NCBI RefSeq assembly: GCF_000736415.1
Contig: NZ_CP009043.1
Coordinates: 1,240,001 to 1,304,000 of the forward strand
Direction of reading: 5' to 3'
Origin: Campylobacter iguaniorum
GTDB lineage: Bacteria > Campylobacterota > Campylobacteria > Campylobacterales > Campylobacteraceae
Length of the DNA stretch: 64,000 nt
Shown: positions 27,223-36,342 of the stretch, piece after piece
Numbering within the stretch: the stretch's first letter is position 1
Layout: the number at the start of each line of letters is the position of its first letter
Position numbers and translations under genes: made by a program
Notes under the pieces: generated by a model
The model's input: only the letters and a program-made list of their open reading frames with translations
Told to the model about the DNA's origin: nothing
Database searches by the model: none

Positions 27223-27462
27223 ATGCAAGTAAAGATTTTTTATTGCAATTCTTGAAACTTTCGCCCACAAGCTTCTAGGTTAGAAGATGAACTACTCACA
27301 AATTTTTCGGGGATAGAAGTTTCTAAAGAAATAGGTAAAAGAGGTGACTTTGTAGTCGAAGTAGATGGAAAAGTGGTTTTCAATAATCAAGATTTTCCAA
27401 GACCTAGATTTCCTGAAGTCGGAGAAGTAAGTCAAAACATAAAAAGAGAATTTGGTCTCTAA
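27223..27462 (+). CDS. SelW-like (Rdx) selenoprotein with in-frame UGA (Sec)
   Basis: Reading ATG at 27223 through the TGA at 27253-27255 gives a full 79-residue Rdx protein: N-terminal MQVKIFYCNSU, then about 68 codons in frame to TAA, ending RPRFPEVGEV-SQNIKREFGL. Sec falls at position 11, exactly where the neighbouring paralogue has the second Cys of CSSC, giving a CxxU motif. SD AAAGGATAGAGT sits at correct distance. A hairpin CTTCT-AGGTT-AGAAG starts 16 nt after the TGA, as expected of a bacterial SECIS. Conservation on both sides of the TGA argues against a pseudogene. SelA/SelB/SelC are not in this window. SelW-like selenoproteins are a known family in bacteria; standard gene calling misses this one. 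Confidence 0.88.
27253..27290 (+). promoter_or_regulatory. Predicted bSECIS element
   Basis: The UGA codon is followed by a stem CTTCT/AGAAG (27272-27276 with 27282-27286) closed by loop AGGTT, with two guanines at the loop apex about 22-24 nt after the UGA. Bacterial SECIS elements need a short hairpin with a G in the first loop positions at about this distance, recognised by SelB. The fit is structural only; SelB binding is inferred. Confidence 0.7.
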
Positions 27463-27466
27463 AATA

Positions 27467-27486
27467 GGAGCCAAAAGGCTCCTTAA
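27467..27486. terminator. Bidirectional terminator between the selenoprotein gene and efp
   Basis: GGAGCC-AAAA-GGCTCC hairpin between convergent genes, followed by TTAATTATTT on the plus strand and TATTTT on the minus strand. It starts four bases after the selenoprotein stop and ends next to the efp stop, so it can serve both. Confidence 0.8.
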
Positions 27487-28056
27487 TTATTTATTTGCTC
27501 TTTCGATATATTCACCACGAACCGTATCCACACGGATCACTTCGCCTTCAAGTATATGAAATGGTATTTGAACAACAGCACCGCTTTCTAATGTAGCTGG
27601 TTTTTTATTGCTACCTTGAGTATCACCTCTGAAGTTTGGAGCAGTTTCTACGATTTTAAGCTCTACTACTTGTGGAACCTCAACGCCGATAGCATTGCCA
27701 TTGTGAAACAATATCTCAACCATCATTCCGTCTATCATCCACTTTTTAGCCTCGCCAACATCTTCATCGCTTATAGCTACTTGCTCATAACTCTCAACAT
27801 CCATAAATTGGCAAAACTCACCATCATCATAAAGATATTGCATCTCTTTTTCTACCAAATTTGGAGATTCGCATTTATCTCCAGCGTGGAATGTTTTTTC
27901 TAAAACTTTACCATTTACAAATGATTTTAATTTTACACGCACAAATGCTGCGCCCTTGCCTGGTTTGACGTGTTGATATTCAACGATTTTATATGGAACA
28001 CCATCTAGTTCTATTTTTAGACCTTTTTTTAAATCACCCATTGAATATGAAGCCAT
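27487..28056 (-). CDS. efp: Elongation factor P
   Basis: A 189-residue three-domain EF-P that relieves ribosome stalling at polyprolines. The KOW-like domain I carries the modification loop [10 protein letters not shown] with K34 at the tip, the lysine that is beta-lysylated in many bacteria. The OB domains follow, ending with [14 protein letters not shown]. It is directly downstream of serA (14-bp gap) in the long minus operon. Confidence 0.97.
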   Translation of the reverse strand: MASYSMGDLKKGLKIELDGVPYKIVEYQHVKPGKGAAFVRVKLKSFVNGKVLEKTFHAGDKCESPNLVEKEMQYLYDDGEFCQFMDVESYEQVAISDEDVGEAKKWMIDGMMVEILFHNGNAIGVEVPQVVELKIVETAPNFRGDTQGSNKKPATLESGAVVQIPFHILEGEVIRVDTVRGEYIERANK

Positions 28057-28070
28057 AAATTCTCCTTAAA

Positions 28071-29648
28071 TTATAATACTGCGTATTCTGCCCAAACGCA
28101 AGTTTCTAGTGCGTTTAGTTTTGCTAGAATGTCTTTTTTAATATCTTGATCGACCAAAATAACCGCTAGTGCAAATCCATTATCATCACGACCCAAACGG
28201 AAGTCTGCGATATTGATTTTTTCTTCAGCCAAAATAGAGCTGATAGAGCTGATAACTCCAGGAACGTCAGTATTTTTAAATACTATCATTCTGCCTTTTG
28301 GTTTGAAATCAGTCTTAAAGCCGTTTATATTTACTATTCTTTGCTCTGTCTCGCCAAATACAGTTCCACCGATAGTCACAACGTCTTTATCGGTAAGTAC
28401 TTTTACAGTAAGCTTGTTTTTATATCCACTTTCTGGAACTACACTAAATGATATGTCTATGCCTTTTTCTTCAGCTTTAAATTTAGCATTTACATAGTTT
28501 ATACTATCGCCCAAAGTCTCTTTCAATGCTCCAACAATTGCAAAAGTTAGCATTGATTTTGCATAGTCACCGACACTACCCTCAGCTTCGATTTTAATGG
28601 CTCTAATAGGTCTTTTATTTAGTTGTGCTGCAAAGTAGCCCATTTTCGATATAAGCTCAACATAAGGTGCAACAAATGGAGGTAAATCTTCTGTTTTGAT
28701 AGGTAAATTCAGAGCATTTGGATAGCAAATCCCTCTAGCTGCACTTATTGCTTGCTCAGCTGCTGCTATAGCGATATTTTTTTGAGATTCATAAGTATTT
28801 GCACCAAGATGTGGAGTAGCACTTACATTTTCAAGATCTAGTAAAGGATGTGTATTGCCTGGCTCTTTTACAAAAACATCTATACCAGCGTAAGCTATTT
28901 TGCCACTTTTTAGTGCCTTTAGAAGTGAATCTTCATTGTATAAACCACCTCTAGCGCAGTTGATCAGGCGAACACCATCTTTCATCTTAGCTATTTCTTC
29001 ATCGCCTATCATATTGACTGTTTCTTTGTTTTTTGGTGTGTGAATTGTTATAAAATCGCAAGCCAAAATATCATCAAAGTTTCTAGTATAAGTAGCGCCC
29101 ATATCAGTGGCTTTTGCAGGGTCGATATATGGGTCATAAGCTATCACTTTCATACCAAAAGCAAGACTTCTAAAAGATACTCTTGAGCCTATATTTCCAA
29201 ATCCAATAACGCCCAAAGTTTTGCCATAAAGCTCATTTCCATACCATTTTTCGCGTTTCCAAGTTTTATTGATTTGCAAGTCATTTACTGAATTTACATA
29301 TTTTCTAGCACTATTTAGTAAGTGACACATAGTCATCTCAACTGCTGCTATAGTGTTTGCTGTAGGAACGTTCATAACGATTATTCCTTTTTTAGAGCAA
29401 CCCTCTATATCGACATTATCTACACCAACCCCAGCTCTTACTAATGCTTTTAAATTTTTAGAAGCTGCTATAAATTTCTCATCACAATCAGTAGAACTTC
29501 TAGTGATAGCCACGTCAGCTTCTGGTAAAATTTTTAAAAGTTCATCTTTTGGAGTACTTACAGCATCGATTACTTTGATATCACTTTGTGCATTTAACAA
29601 CTCAAAACCAACTGGATGTATGGCATCGCATACTATAACTGTTTTCAT
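28071..29648 (-). CDS. serA: D-3-phosphoglycerate dehydrogenase
   Basis: First enzyme of serine synthesis, 525 residues: substrate domain, NAD-binding Rossmann (LGVIGFGNIGSRV, about 145-157; substrate Arg in NCARGGLYNE; His/Glu pair in ATPHLGANTYESQ), an ASB intervening domain (about 320-440) and a C-terminal ACT domain (about 452-525). The long type with ASB plus ACT is usually the serine-responsive form. It is Cj0891c by synteny. SD is AAGGAAG. Confidence 0.95.
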   Translation of the reverse strand: MKTVIVCDAIHPVGFELLNAQSDIKVIDAVSTPKDELLKILPEADVAITRSSTDCDEKFIAASKNLKALVRAGVGVDNVDIEGCSKKGIIVMNVPTANTIAAVEMTMCHLLNSARKYVNSVNDLQINKTWKREKWYGNELYGKTLGVIGFGNIGSRVSFRSLAFGMKVIAYDPYIDPAKATDMGATYTRNFDDILACDFITIHTPKNKETVNMIGDEEIAKMKDGVRLINCARGGLYNEDSLLKALKSGKIAYAGIDVFVKEPGNTHPLLDLENVSATPHLGANTYESQKNIAIAAAEQAISAARGICYPNALNLPIKTEDLPPFVAPYVELISKMGYFAAQLNKRPIRAIKIEAEGSVGDYAKSMLTFAIVGALKETLGDSINYVNAKFKAEEKGIDISFSVVPESGYKNKLTVKVLTDKDVVTIGGTVFGETEQRIVNINGFKTDFKPKGRMIVFKNTDVPGVISSISSILAEEKINIADFRLGRDDNGFALAVILVDQDIKKDILAKLNALETCVWAEYAVL

Positions 29649-29651
29649 AAT

Positions 29652-30125
29652 TCAATCTTCCTTTATTTTAGAATGAATGTTGTATTTTTTCAAATTTAAA
29701 ACTATATTTTGCGCTCTTTTTTGATCTGCTGTATTAAGATAAATAAGACTATCAAGTCCTCTTTTGACTATTGTTGCATCTACGCCAAATTCTTTTGCAA
29801 CCCTTGTTATGCAAAATACAGAATAAAAATCGCATCTATCAAGTATAATCTCAAAAGATCCTTTTGACTCTCCAAATTCAGAGTTATTATCCATTTTGAT
29901 AAGCATCAAATTTGTAGGTAAAACATAATCTTTTTTTGCAAACATAGCGACTTTTTCAAACCAGGAATTAGTCTGCTTATAGGCATAACTCAAAACGCTA
30001 CTATCGGTTTTAGTAGTGTAAATTTGTGGTGTGGAGACTTGAGCAAATCTCCACAAAAAAACCACAGTGCCTAAGATTAGTAGGGCCAAGAAACCTAGCA
30101 CTAAAAAGAGGCTATATAATTTCAT
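29652..30125 (-). CDS. Membrane-anchored protein of unknown function
   Basis: A 157-residue protein with one N-terminal membrane helix (about 5-24, LVLGFLALLILGTVVFLWRF) and a soluble part likely in the periplasm. I recognise no domain, but the position between serA and rpsA corresponds to C. jejuni Cj0892c (putative periplasmic protein). The C-terminal region (RAQNIVLNLKKYNIHSKI) resembles a small SPOR-like beta-alpha unit, which is only an impression. Gaps to neighbours are 3 and 6 bp, so it is co-transcribed with both. Confidence 0.75.
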   Translation of the reverse strand: MKLYSLFLVLGFLALLILGTVVFLWRFAQVSTPQIYTTKTDSSVLSYAYKQTNSWFEKVAMFAKKDYVLPTNLMLIKMDNNSEFGESKGSFEIILDRCDFYSVFCITRVAKEFGVDATIVKRGLDSLIYLNTADQKRAQNIVLNLKKYNIHSKIKED

Positions 30126-30131
30126 TTTTTA

Positions 30132-31805
30132 TTAAGCTAATTGCTCTTTTATAATGTCGCCAAGTGTCATTTTACCATCATCATTGATTTCGTTTAATAC
30201 TTCGCGTTCTTTTTGTCTAGCAAGTCTTCTGATACTTAGACGGATTCTGTTTTTCTTCTCATCTATAAATGCTATAGCAGCTTCGATAGTATCACCTACT
30301 TTTAGAGTTTCAACATCAACGCTTCCTACATCTTCTTTTCTTATAAGAGCATCAACATTTCCCTCTAAAGATACAAATATACCAAAGTCTTTTATATCTC
30401 TTATAGTTCCAGTTACGATATCTCCAACTGAATGTCGTTTAGAATACTCACTAACTGGACTATCTTTTAGATCTTTTTGGCTAAGTGAAATTTTTTGGTT
30501 TTTGTCATCTATTTTAATGATTTTTACATCTATCTCGTCGCCACTTTTTAGAGTATCTTTGCATTTGTCATTTCTATCCCAAGATGAATCTTCATTATGT
30601 AAAAGACCCTCTAATGCACCAACACGCACAAAAGCACCGAAATTTGTAAGAGTTGTAACTACACCTTTTACTATATCACCTTCTTTAAATTTAGAAGCAA
30701 ACTCATCGAATGGTTTTGGAAGTAGATTTTTAAGGCTCACTCTAAGTCTTCTGTCATTTGCATCTATTTCGATAACTTCTACATCAAGCTCTTCGCCCTC
30801 TTTGATGAAGTCTTTTGGATTTTTGATATTTTTATCCCAAGAAATTTCGCTGATATGCAAGAAGCCTTCTATGTCATTTCCAAGATCAACAAATGCACCG
30901 TATGGCTCTATGTTGCTAACGATAACTTTAATAGTATCGCCTACTTCAAGACCATCTTTTATCTCATCCCAAGGATCTGGAGTCGCTGCTTTGATAGATA
31001 GTGATAGGTGTTTTTTCTCATTATCATATTTTATAATTTTAACATCTACTTTATCGCCCTCTTTATAAAGAGTATTTGGGTTTACTGGTCCTTTGTAGCT
31101 GATTTCGCTATAGTGAACTAGTCCATCTATACCGCCAACATCAACAAACATACCATAAGTAGTGATTTTTTTGATTGTACCTTCGATAATATCTGTATTA
31201 TCAACTATACTTGCTATAACTTCTTTACGTTTTCTTCTATCTTCGTCAATAAGCTTTTTGCGAGAAACAATAATGCTTTGCTCTGCTTTATCTATCTTTA
31301 GAACTTTAACTTTGAAAGTTTTGTTTATAACTTGATTTGTTTCTTTAAAACCGCTTTGAGATTTTGGCATAAAAAACTCAACGCCATCATCGCTAACTGC
31401 TACAAAGCCACCTTTGTTCTTAGATATTATTTTAACATCATAAATATTTTCAGCATTTTCATCGTAGTTGTCTATGAACGCTTTTACTTTCTCTTTTCTA
31501 AGAGCTTTTCTATGTGAAACGATAGGTCTGCCATTTCTAGAGCCAGTTACAGCTACTTTTATTGTATCACCTATTTTGTATTGTAAGCTACCATCGTTGC
31601 TTGTGATTTCAGATATATTCATCACACCTTCTGATTTTTTGCGAACATCCACAAATACTTCATCATCTTTTATATTAACGATGACGCCATCGCACACTGT
31701 ACTCTCTTCAGCCTTTATAGACTCCTCAAACATAGCAGCAAAATCTTCTTCTAAATCGATATCACTGTTAATGTCATTACGAACATTTTTGTTCACCTCA
31801 GCCAT
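30132..31805 (-). CDS. rpsA: 30S ribosomal protein S1
   Basis: 557 residues with six S1 OB repeats, each beginning with a VxGxV/I turn (for example GTIKKITTYGMFVDVGG, VGDTIKVIVSNIEPYGAFVDLG, EGDIVKGVVTTLTNFGAFV, VGDIVTGTIRDIKDFGIFVSL). It brings mRNA to the 30S subunit. I start at MAEVNKNVRN (31805), where AAAGGA lies five bases upstream; a frame extending 18 codons further up has no SD and no similarity to S1. The 109-bp gap to ispH may hold an S1 autoregulatory leader. Confidence 0.95.
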   Translation of the reverse strand: MAEVNKNVRNDINSDIDLEEDFAAMFEESIKAEESTVCDGVIVNIKDDEVFVDVRKKSEGVMNISEITSNDGSLQYKIGDTIKVAVTGSRNGRPIVSHRKALRKEKVKAFIDNYDENAENIYDVKIISKNKGGFVAVSDDGVEFFMPKSQSGFKETNQVINKTFKVKVLKIDKAEQSIIVSRKKLIDEDRRKRKEVIASIVDNTDIIEGTIKKITTYGMFVDVGGIDGLVHYSEISYKGPVNPNTLYKEGDKVDVKIIKYDNEKKHLSLSIKAATPDPWDEIKDGLEVGDTIKVIVSNIEPYGAFVDLGNDIEGFLHISEISWDKNIKNPKDFIKEGEELDVEVIEIDANDRRLRVSLKNLLPKPFDEFASKFKEGDIVKGVVTTLTNFGAFVRVGALEGLLHNEDSSWDRNDKCKDTLKSGDEIDVKIIKIDDKNQKISLSQKDLKDSPVSEYSKRHSVGDIVTGTIRDIKDFGIFVSLEGNVDALIRKEDVGSVDVETLKVGDTIEAAIAFIDEKKNRIRLSIRRLARQKEREVLNEINDDGKMTLGDIIKEQLA

Positions 31806-31914
31806 CTTGGTCCTTTTATCTATATATTTTCTAGTGTCACTATTTGACCACAAGTGCATTATAATATCTTAATTTAGCTTTGAGTTACATTAACTTAATA
31901 CAGAAAATTTATGT

Positions 31915-32739
31915 CTAAAATTTAGAGAGTTTGTCTACGACTTTTTGTATAATCCAATCAGGCGTGCTAGCTCCCGCACTTATACCGCATAATTTTTTAT
32001 TTTCAAACCACTCTTTTTGAAGCTCATCTTCGCTTTCTATGAGATGGCTATCTTGGCATAAATTTTTAGCTATCAGATGAAGTTGTTTTGTATTTGATGA
32101 GTTTTTGCCACCGATTATTATCATCACATCTGCTCTACTTGAAAGCTCTCTTGCTGCTTCTTGGTTTTCTAAAGTAGCATTGCAAATAGTGTTAAAAACC
32201 CTTACTTCTTTAACTCTTTGCATCAAATAATCGACTATTTGAGAGTATTTTTTAAGTTTTTTAGTGGTTTGAGATACGACTGCGACTTTTGCAGGTAATT
32301 TGATGCCATCTAGTTCATGCTCGTCAAGTATCACGTGGACATTTGTCACTGAGTAGCTCATCACACCCTTGACTTCTGGATGATTTATATCGCCAAAAAA
32401 TACTATTTCGTAGCCTTCATTACTCATTTTTTCAACTATTTGTTGTGGCTTGGTGACAAATGGACAAGTAGCGTCAATGATATCTATATTTTTTGATTTT
32501 AAATTTGCTAGATCTGTTTTTGTGATACCATGAGTTCTAATTATCGCTTTTTTTTCATCTTTTAGATCGGATATATCTTTTAGTGTTTTGACGTTGAAAT
32601 TTGCTTTTAGCCTGTCTATTTCTAGACTATTGTGGATAAGTTCGCCTATGGTGGCTGCATCTTTTGAGTTTTCAGCTATTTTTATAGCTCTTTTTACTCC
32701 AAAACAAAATCCATAACTCTTAGCTAGCTCAATCTTCAA
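31915..32739 (-). CDS. ispH: 4-hydroxy-3-methylbut-2-enyl diphosphate reductase
   Basis: Last enzyme of the MEP isoprenoid pathway, 274 residues with a 4Fe-4S cluster. Cluster ligands are C12 (GFCFGVKRA), C92 (DATCPFV) and C186 (NTICNATL); the catalytic proton relay includes the His/Glu region and GGKNSSNT binds diphosphate. It overlaps aroA by 11 bp. Order aroA-ispH-rpsA is as in C. jejuni Cj0895c-Cj0893c and many bacteria. Confidence 0.96.
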   Translation of the reverse strand: MKIELAKSYGFCFGVKRAIKIAENSKDAATIGELIHNSLEIDRLKANFNVKTLKDISDLKDEKKAIIRTHGITKTDLANLKSKNIDIIDATCPFVTKPQQIVEKMSNEGYEIVFFGDINHPEVKGVMSYSVTNVHVILDEHELDGIKLPAKVAVVSQTTKKLKKYSQIVDYLMQRVKEVRVFNTICNATLENQEAARELSSRADVMIIIGGKNSSNTKQLHLIAKNLCQDSHLIESEDELQKEWFENKKLCGISAGASTPDWIIQKVVDKLSKF

Positions 32740-34009
32740 CCCTAGCTCCTAATTCTTTTAAAAACTGACTAAATTTAGGAAATGAAGTTGCTATAAACTC
32801 GCTTTTTTCTATATCCATACCGCATTTCAGACCCAAAATAGCAAAGCTCATCGCAATTCTATGGTCGCCATGACTGTCTATAGTCGCCATTTTTGGCGAT
32901 TTAGAGCCTGTTATCTCAAAGCCATCTTTAAGCTCTCTTGCTTCTATGCCACATCTTTTAAGAGCAGCTACAGTTACAGCTATACGGTCACACTCTTTTA
33001 CTCTAAGCTCTTTTGCGTTTATAAGTCTGCTAGTACCATTAGCACAAGCAAAAGCTATAGCAAGAGCTGGGGCTTCATCTATGAGCCAAGAGATATTTTG
33101 AGAGACTTCTATAGCATTTAGTTCGCCATGCTCGACGCAGATATCACCGATCTCTTCATACTGGCTACTAGTGGTTTGGTATGAGATTTTGGCTCCCATT
33201 TTTTCTAAGACTTTAAAGGCTTCAATTCTAGTTTTGTTTAGTAAAATATTTTTGATTTTAACCTTTGAACCAGGTATTATGGCTGCAGCTACAGCGTAAA
33301 AAAAGCATGAACTAGGGTCATTTGGCACTGTGATTTCTAGTGGTTTTAGCTTTTTGCCATTTAGTGGTTCGATTGTCAAATTTAGCCCGTCTGTTTTAAC
33401 TCCAGCTCCCATACCTTGAAGCATTTTTTCACTATGATCTCTGCTAAGCTCTGGCTCGCCAAACTTACATCCATTCGCGCAAAGTCCAGCCAAAATAAGA
33501 GCAGTTTTTACCTGAGCTGAAGCTATTTTGCTTTCATACTCAAAATGCTTTAATTTAGAGCCGCGAATAGCTATGGGAGCTTTATTGCCATTTTCTCTAC
33601 CATCAATTTTTGCACCGACCTTAGTAAGTGGATCACCTACTCTTTTCATAGGTCTTTCATTTAGATATCTATCACCACTCAAAACAAAAAAGCCTTCATT
33701 TCCAGCTAAAAGCCCCATGAAGATTCTCATCGCAGTGCCTGAGTTGCCACACTCCAAAACTCTGTTTGGCGATGAGATACTTGAAGGTGGAGTTATCTCG
33801 TATGTGTCACCCTTTTTTTCTACTATTGCACCTAAACTCTTTATAATCTTTAATGAATTTAGTGTATCTTCTGCTTCAAGATAGTTTTTTATAATACTTT
33901 TTTGATCGCTAAGAAGTGAAAATATAGCACATCTATGACTTATGGATTTATCGCTTGAAAGCTCACTAAATTCATGGTTTATAGGCTTGTTTAAAGGCTC
34001 TATTCTCAT
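32729..34009 (-). CDS. aroA: 5-enolpyruvylshikimate-3-phosphate synthase
   Basis: A 426-residue EPSP synthase of the shikimate pathway. Motifs are SDKSISHRCAIFSLL near residue 19 (PEP/S3P site), GNSGTAMRI (about 87-95), SRDHSEKML and RVKECDRI (about 335-342). SNA-type glycine loop residues (ECGNSGTA) suggest class II-like sequence; I do not infer inhibitor tolerance from this. It overlaps pheT by 4 bp and ispH by 11 bp. Confidence 0.95.
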   Translation of the reverse strand: MRIEPLNKPINHEFSELSSDKSISHRCAIFSLLSDQKSIIKNYLEAEDTLNSLKIIKSLGAIVEKKGDTYEITPPSSISSPNRVLECGNSGTAMRIFMGLLAGNEGFFVLSGDRYLNERPMKRVGDPLTKVGAKIDGRENGNKAPIAIRGSKLKHFEYESKIASAQVKTALILAGLCANGCKFGEPELSRDHSEKMLQGMGAGVKTDGLNLTIEPLNGKKLKPLEITVPNDPSSCFFYAVAAAIIPGSKVKIKNILLNKTRIEAFKVLEKMGAKISYQTTSSQYEEIGDICVEHGELNAIEVSQNISWLIDEAPALAIAFACANGTSRLINAKELRVKECDRIAVTVAALKRCGIEARELKDGFEITGSKSPKMATIDSHGDHRIAMSFAILGLKCGMDIEKSEFIATSFPKFSQFLKELGARVED

Positions 34010-36342
34010 CTTAAGCCTATACCTAATTTTTCTAGGGTTGATGTAATATTATCTATGATGCTTGAAACTTCTTCGTCTTCTAGTGTTTTATTTGCGTCTT
34101 GGAATGTAAATTTGATAGTCAAACTTACTTTGTCACCAAGATTTTCATCTGCGTAAATATCAACTGGCAAGAACTCTTTTAAAGCCCCTATTTTTAGCTC
34201 TTCAATGCAATTTTTAATATTCAAATATGCAAAATCTTTTTGGATAACTAAGCTCAAATCTCTACTTACACTTGGGAATTTAGAATAAACTTTTGCGATT
34301 TTATCTTCAAATTTCATACTTGCGAAATCTAATTCACAAACATAAGTTCGTGGCAAATCTCTTCTAAGCTCGACATTCAAATCAACCCTGCCGATGTATC
34401 CGATACACTCACCATTTTGGTAAATTTCAGCTTGTTCAAATTCGCTTAAAAATGGCACTTTATCGCTCTTTTTAAGCTCTATTTTTCCGATGATATTTTG
34501 GATTAAATTTGCAAACTCAAAAAAGTCTATATCTAATGGTTTTGCGCCATTTAGTAAAGTTGGTTCGCTTTTTAATCCGCTAGCCAAAAATCCAAATTTG
34601 CTAGATTGCTCGCCGTTCTCGCTAAAAACATCTCCAAGCTCAAATAATTTTACTGATTTTTTTGAGTTTTTGATATTTCTTTCACAAGAGTTTAATAAAT
34701 GATTTATCAAAGTTGGCTTTAACGCGGCCAGTTCGTTATTTATAGGATTTACAATCTCTGCTTTGCATGGTTTAAAGCCCAAGCTTAGAAGCTCTTCAGC
34801 GCTATCAAATATATAATGAACGCATTCAAAAAACCCAACAGAAGCTGCTTTGTATCTTATATTTTTTGAATGTTGATAGCTAGAAAATGTATCATTTATC
34901 CTATTTTTTTCGCTAAATTTAAGCGGTTTTGATGGAATATTATCTATACCAATAATCCTTACAATTTCTTCGCAAATATCGTGAGTATTTAAAATATCAT
35001 GTCTGTAAAATGGAACTTTAGCATAAATTTGCTCTTGTTCGCTATTTATATTTATATCAAATCCAAGTTTTTTGAGTATTTTTACCACTTCATTTGGAGC
35101 GACATCTGTGCCTATCATATTGCATAGATCAGCACAATTAAAACTTATGATATTTTGCTCTTTATCAAACAAAACTTGACTAGCGCCAGCGTAAGGAGTT
35201 ATGCTCTTATTTATAGAAAAAAGATCAAACAAAACGTCCATTCCAAGGCTTAGTTTTGGCTCGCTTCCTCTACTTGATCTATAAACAGCTTCATCTTTTG
35301 GCTGTGATTTATCACCATGAGCTGCGTTTGCTACGACTACTGGATTGCTATAGCTTGCTTCTATCAAGATTACTTTTGAGTTTTCATCTATTTTTGCTAC
35401 GTCTGTTTGATAAATTCCAGCTTGTCCAAGACATTTCTCGTCACAATAAATACCATATGAGCCGTTTTTTTCTATTTTGATGTCTATATTTATCTTATCG
35501 TCTTTTGATTTTGCTATTTTTTCAAAGTCATAAGCTCTGAAAATAACGCCAGTTGTGTGAGTCGCATAATCAAGAGCTTTTTGTATAGGGTGAGAACTAT
35601 TGCACTCTATAGAGGCTAGTCTAAGACTAGTTCTTAGACAAATTTCAACCTCATCTTTTAGCTCTATTGCTCTAAATAGAAATGATCCATCTATCTTTTC
35701 ATCACAATGAACGCTCAAAATCCTGCCTATTCCAAGCAGTTTTTCCTCTTCTTCTCTTTGGACTCTCTCTTTTAATGGAATGTCAAATGCAGCACTTAGA
35801 TCTCTTGCGATACCATTGATGCTTAGACAATCTCCCCTATTTGGTGTAAGCTCAACTTCTATAAGCTCATCATTAAGCACTTCATACTCGCTAAGCTCTT
35901 TTCCAAGCACAAGCTTTCCTATGCTCTCATCAAGCACCATAATTCCATCATTTAGCTTAAGCAAACCAAGCTCAGTAGCACTACAAAGCATACCAGAACT
36001 AGCCACGCCACGCAATTTTGCTGCTTTTATCTCAAGTCCACTTGGCATAACTGCACCTATCAAAGCGCAAGCCACAAACTGTCCAGCAGCTACGTTTGGC
36101 GCTCCACAAACTATCTGCAATGCCTCATCTTTGCCGACATCGACTTCACATACATGTAAGTGATCGCTATTTTCATGATTTACGCAGCTTTTTACATATC
36201 CTACAACTATATTTTTTGGTATATTAAATTTAGTTAAACTATCTACTTCAAGACCTATTGAATTTAACTTTTGGCATATTTCATCTACACTTATATTTGA
36301 TACATCTATTCTTTCATTTAACCAGTTTTTACTTATTATCAT
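34006..36342 (-). CDS. pheT: Phenylalanyl-tRNA synthetase beta subunit
   Basis: A 778-residue large subunit of the heterotetrameric PheRS. Domains in order: an N-terminal tRNA-binding OB domain (about 39-150, [15 protein letters not shown] and IVCGAPNVA), B3/B4 editing region (about 200-370), B5 (about 390-465), the catalytic-like core (about 480-660) and a C-terminal FDX-ACB anticodon-binding domain (about 685-778, [13 protein letters not shown]). It overlaps the pheS stop by 4 bp (ATGA), so the two subunits are translationally coupled. Confidence 0.97.
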   Translation of the reverse strand: MIISKNWLNERIDVSNISVDEICQKLNSIGLEVDSLTKFNIPKNIVVGYVKSCVNHENSDHLHVCEVDVGKDEALQIVCGAPNVAAGQFVACALIGAVMPSGLEIKAAKLRGVASSGMLCSATELGLLKLNDGIMVLDESIGKLVLGKELSEYEVLNDELIEVELTPNRGDCLSINGIARDLSAAFDIPLKERVQREEEEKLLGIGRILSVHCDEKIDGSFLFRAIELKDEVEICLRTSLRLASIECNSSHPIQKALDYATHTTGVIFRAYDFEKIAKSKDDKINIDIKIEKNGSYGIYCDEKCLGQAGIYQTDVAKIDENSKVILIEASYSNPVVVANAAHGDKSQPKDEAVYRSSRGSEPKLSLGMDVLFDLFSINKSITPYAGASQVLFDKEQNIISFNCADLCNMIGTDVAPNEVVKILKKLGFDININSEQEQIYAKVPFYRHDILNTHDICEEIVRIIGIDNIPSKPLKFSEKNRINDTFSSYQHSKNIRYKAASVGFFECVHYIFDSAEELLSLGFKPCKAEIVNPINNELAALKPTLINHLLNSCERNIKNSKKSVKLFELGDVFSENGEQSSKFGFLASGLKSEPTLLNGAKPLDIDFFEFANLIQNIIGKIELKKSDKVPFLSEFEQAEIYQNGECIGYIGRVDLNVELRRDLPRTYVCELDFASMKFEDKIAKVYSKFPSVSRDLSLVIQKDFAYLNIKNCIEELKIGALKEFLPVDIYADENLGDKVSLTIKFTFQDANKTLEDEEVSSIIDNITSTLEKLGIGLR

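Noticed and set aside
27253-27255. TGA as a nonsense mutation making the second SelW-like gene a pseudogene
   Set aside because: The rest of the frame is intact and conserved, the TGA replaces exactly the catalytic Cys, and a SECIS-like hairpin follows.
27292-27474. 60-codon antisense frame over the second SelW-like gene
   Set aside because: It lies opposite the conserved Rdx sequence and has no recognisable product; the plus-strand selenoprotein reading explains the region.
30154-31068. 304-codon open frame opposite rpsA
   Set aside because: It is a Ser/Thr/Leu-rich antisense shadow of rpsA caused by codon bias, without SD or family similarity.
31806-31859. 18-codon N-terminal extension of rpsA
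   Set aside because: AAAGGA directly before MAEVNK marks the real start; the extension lacks an SD.
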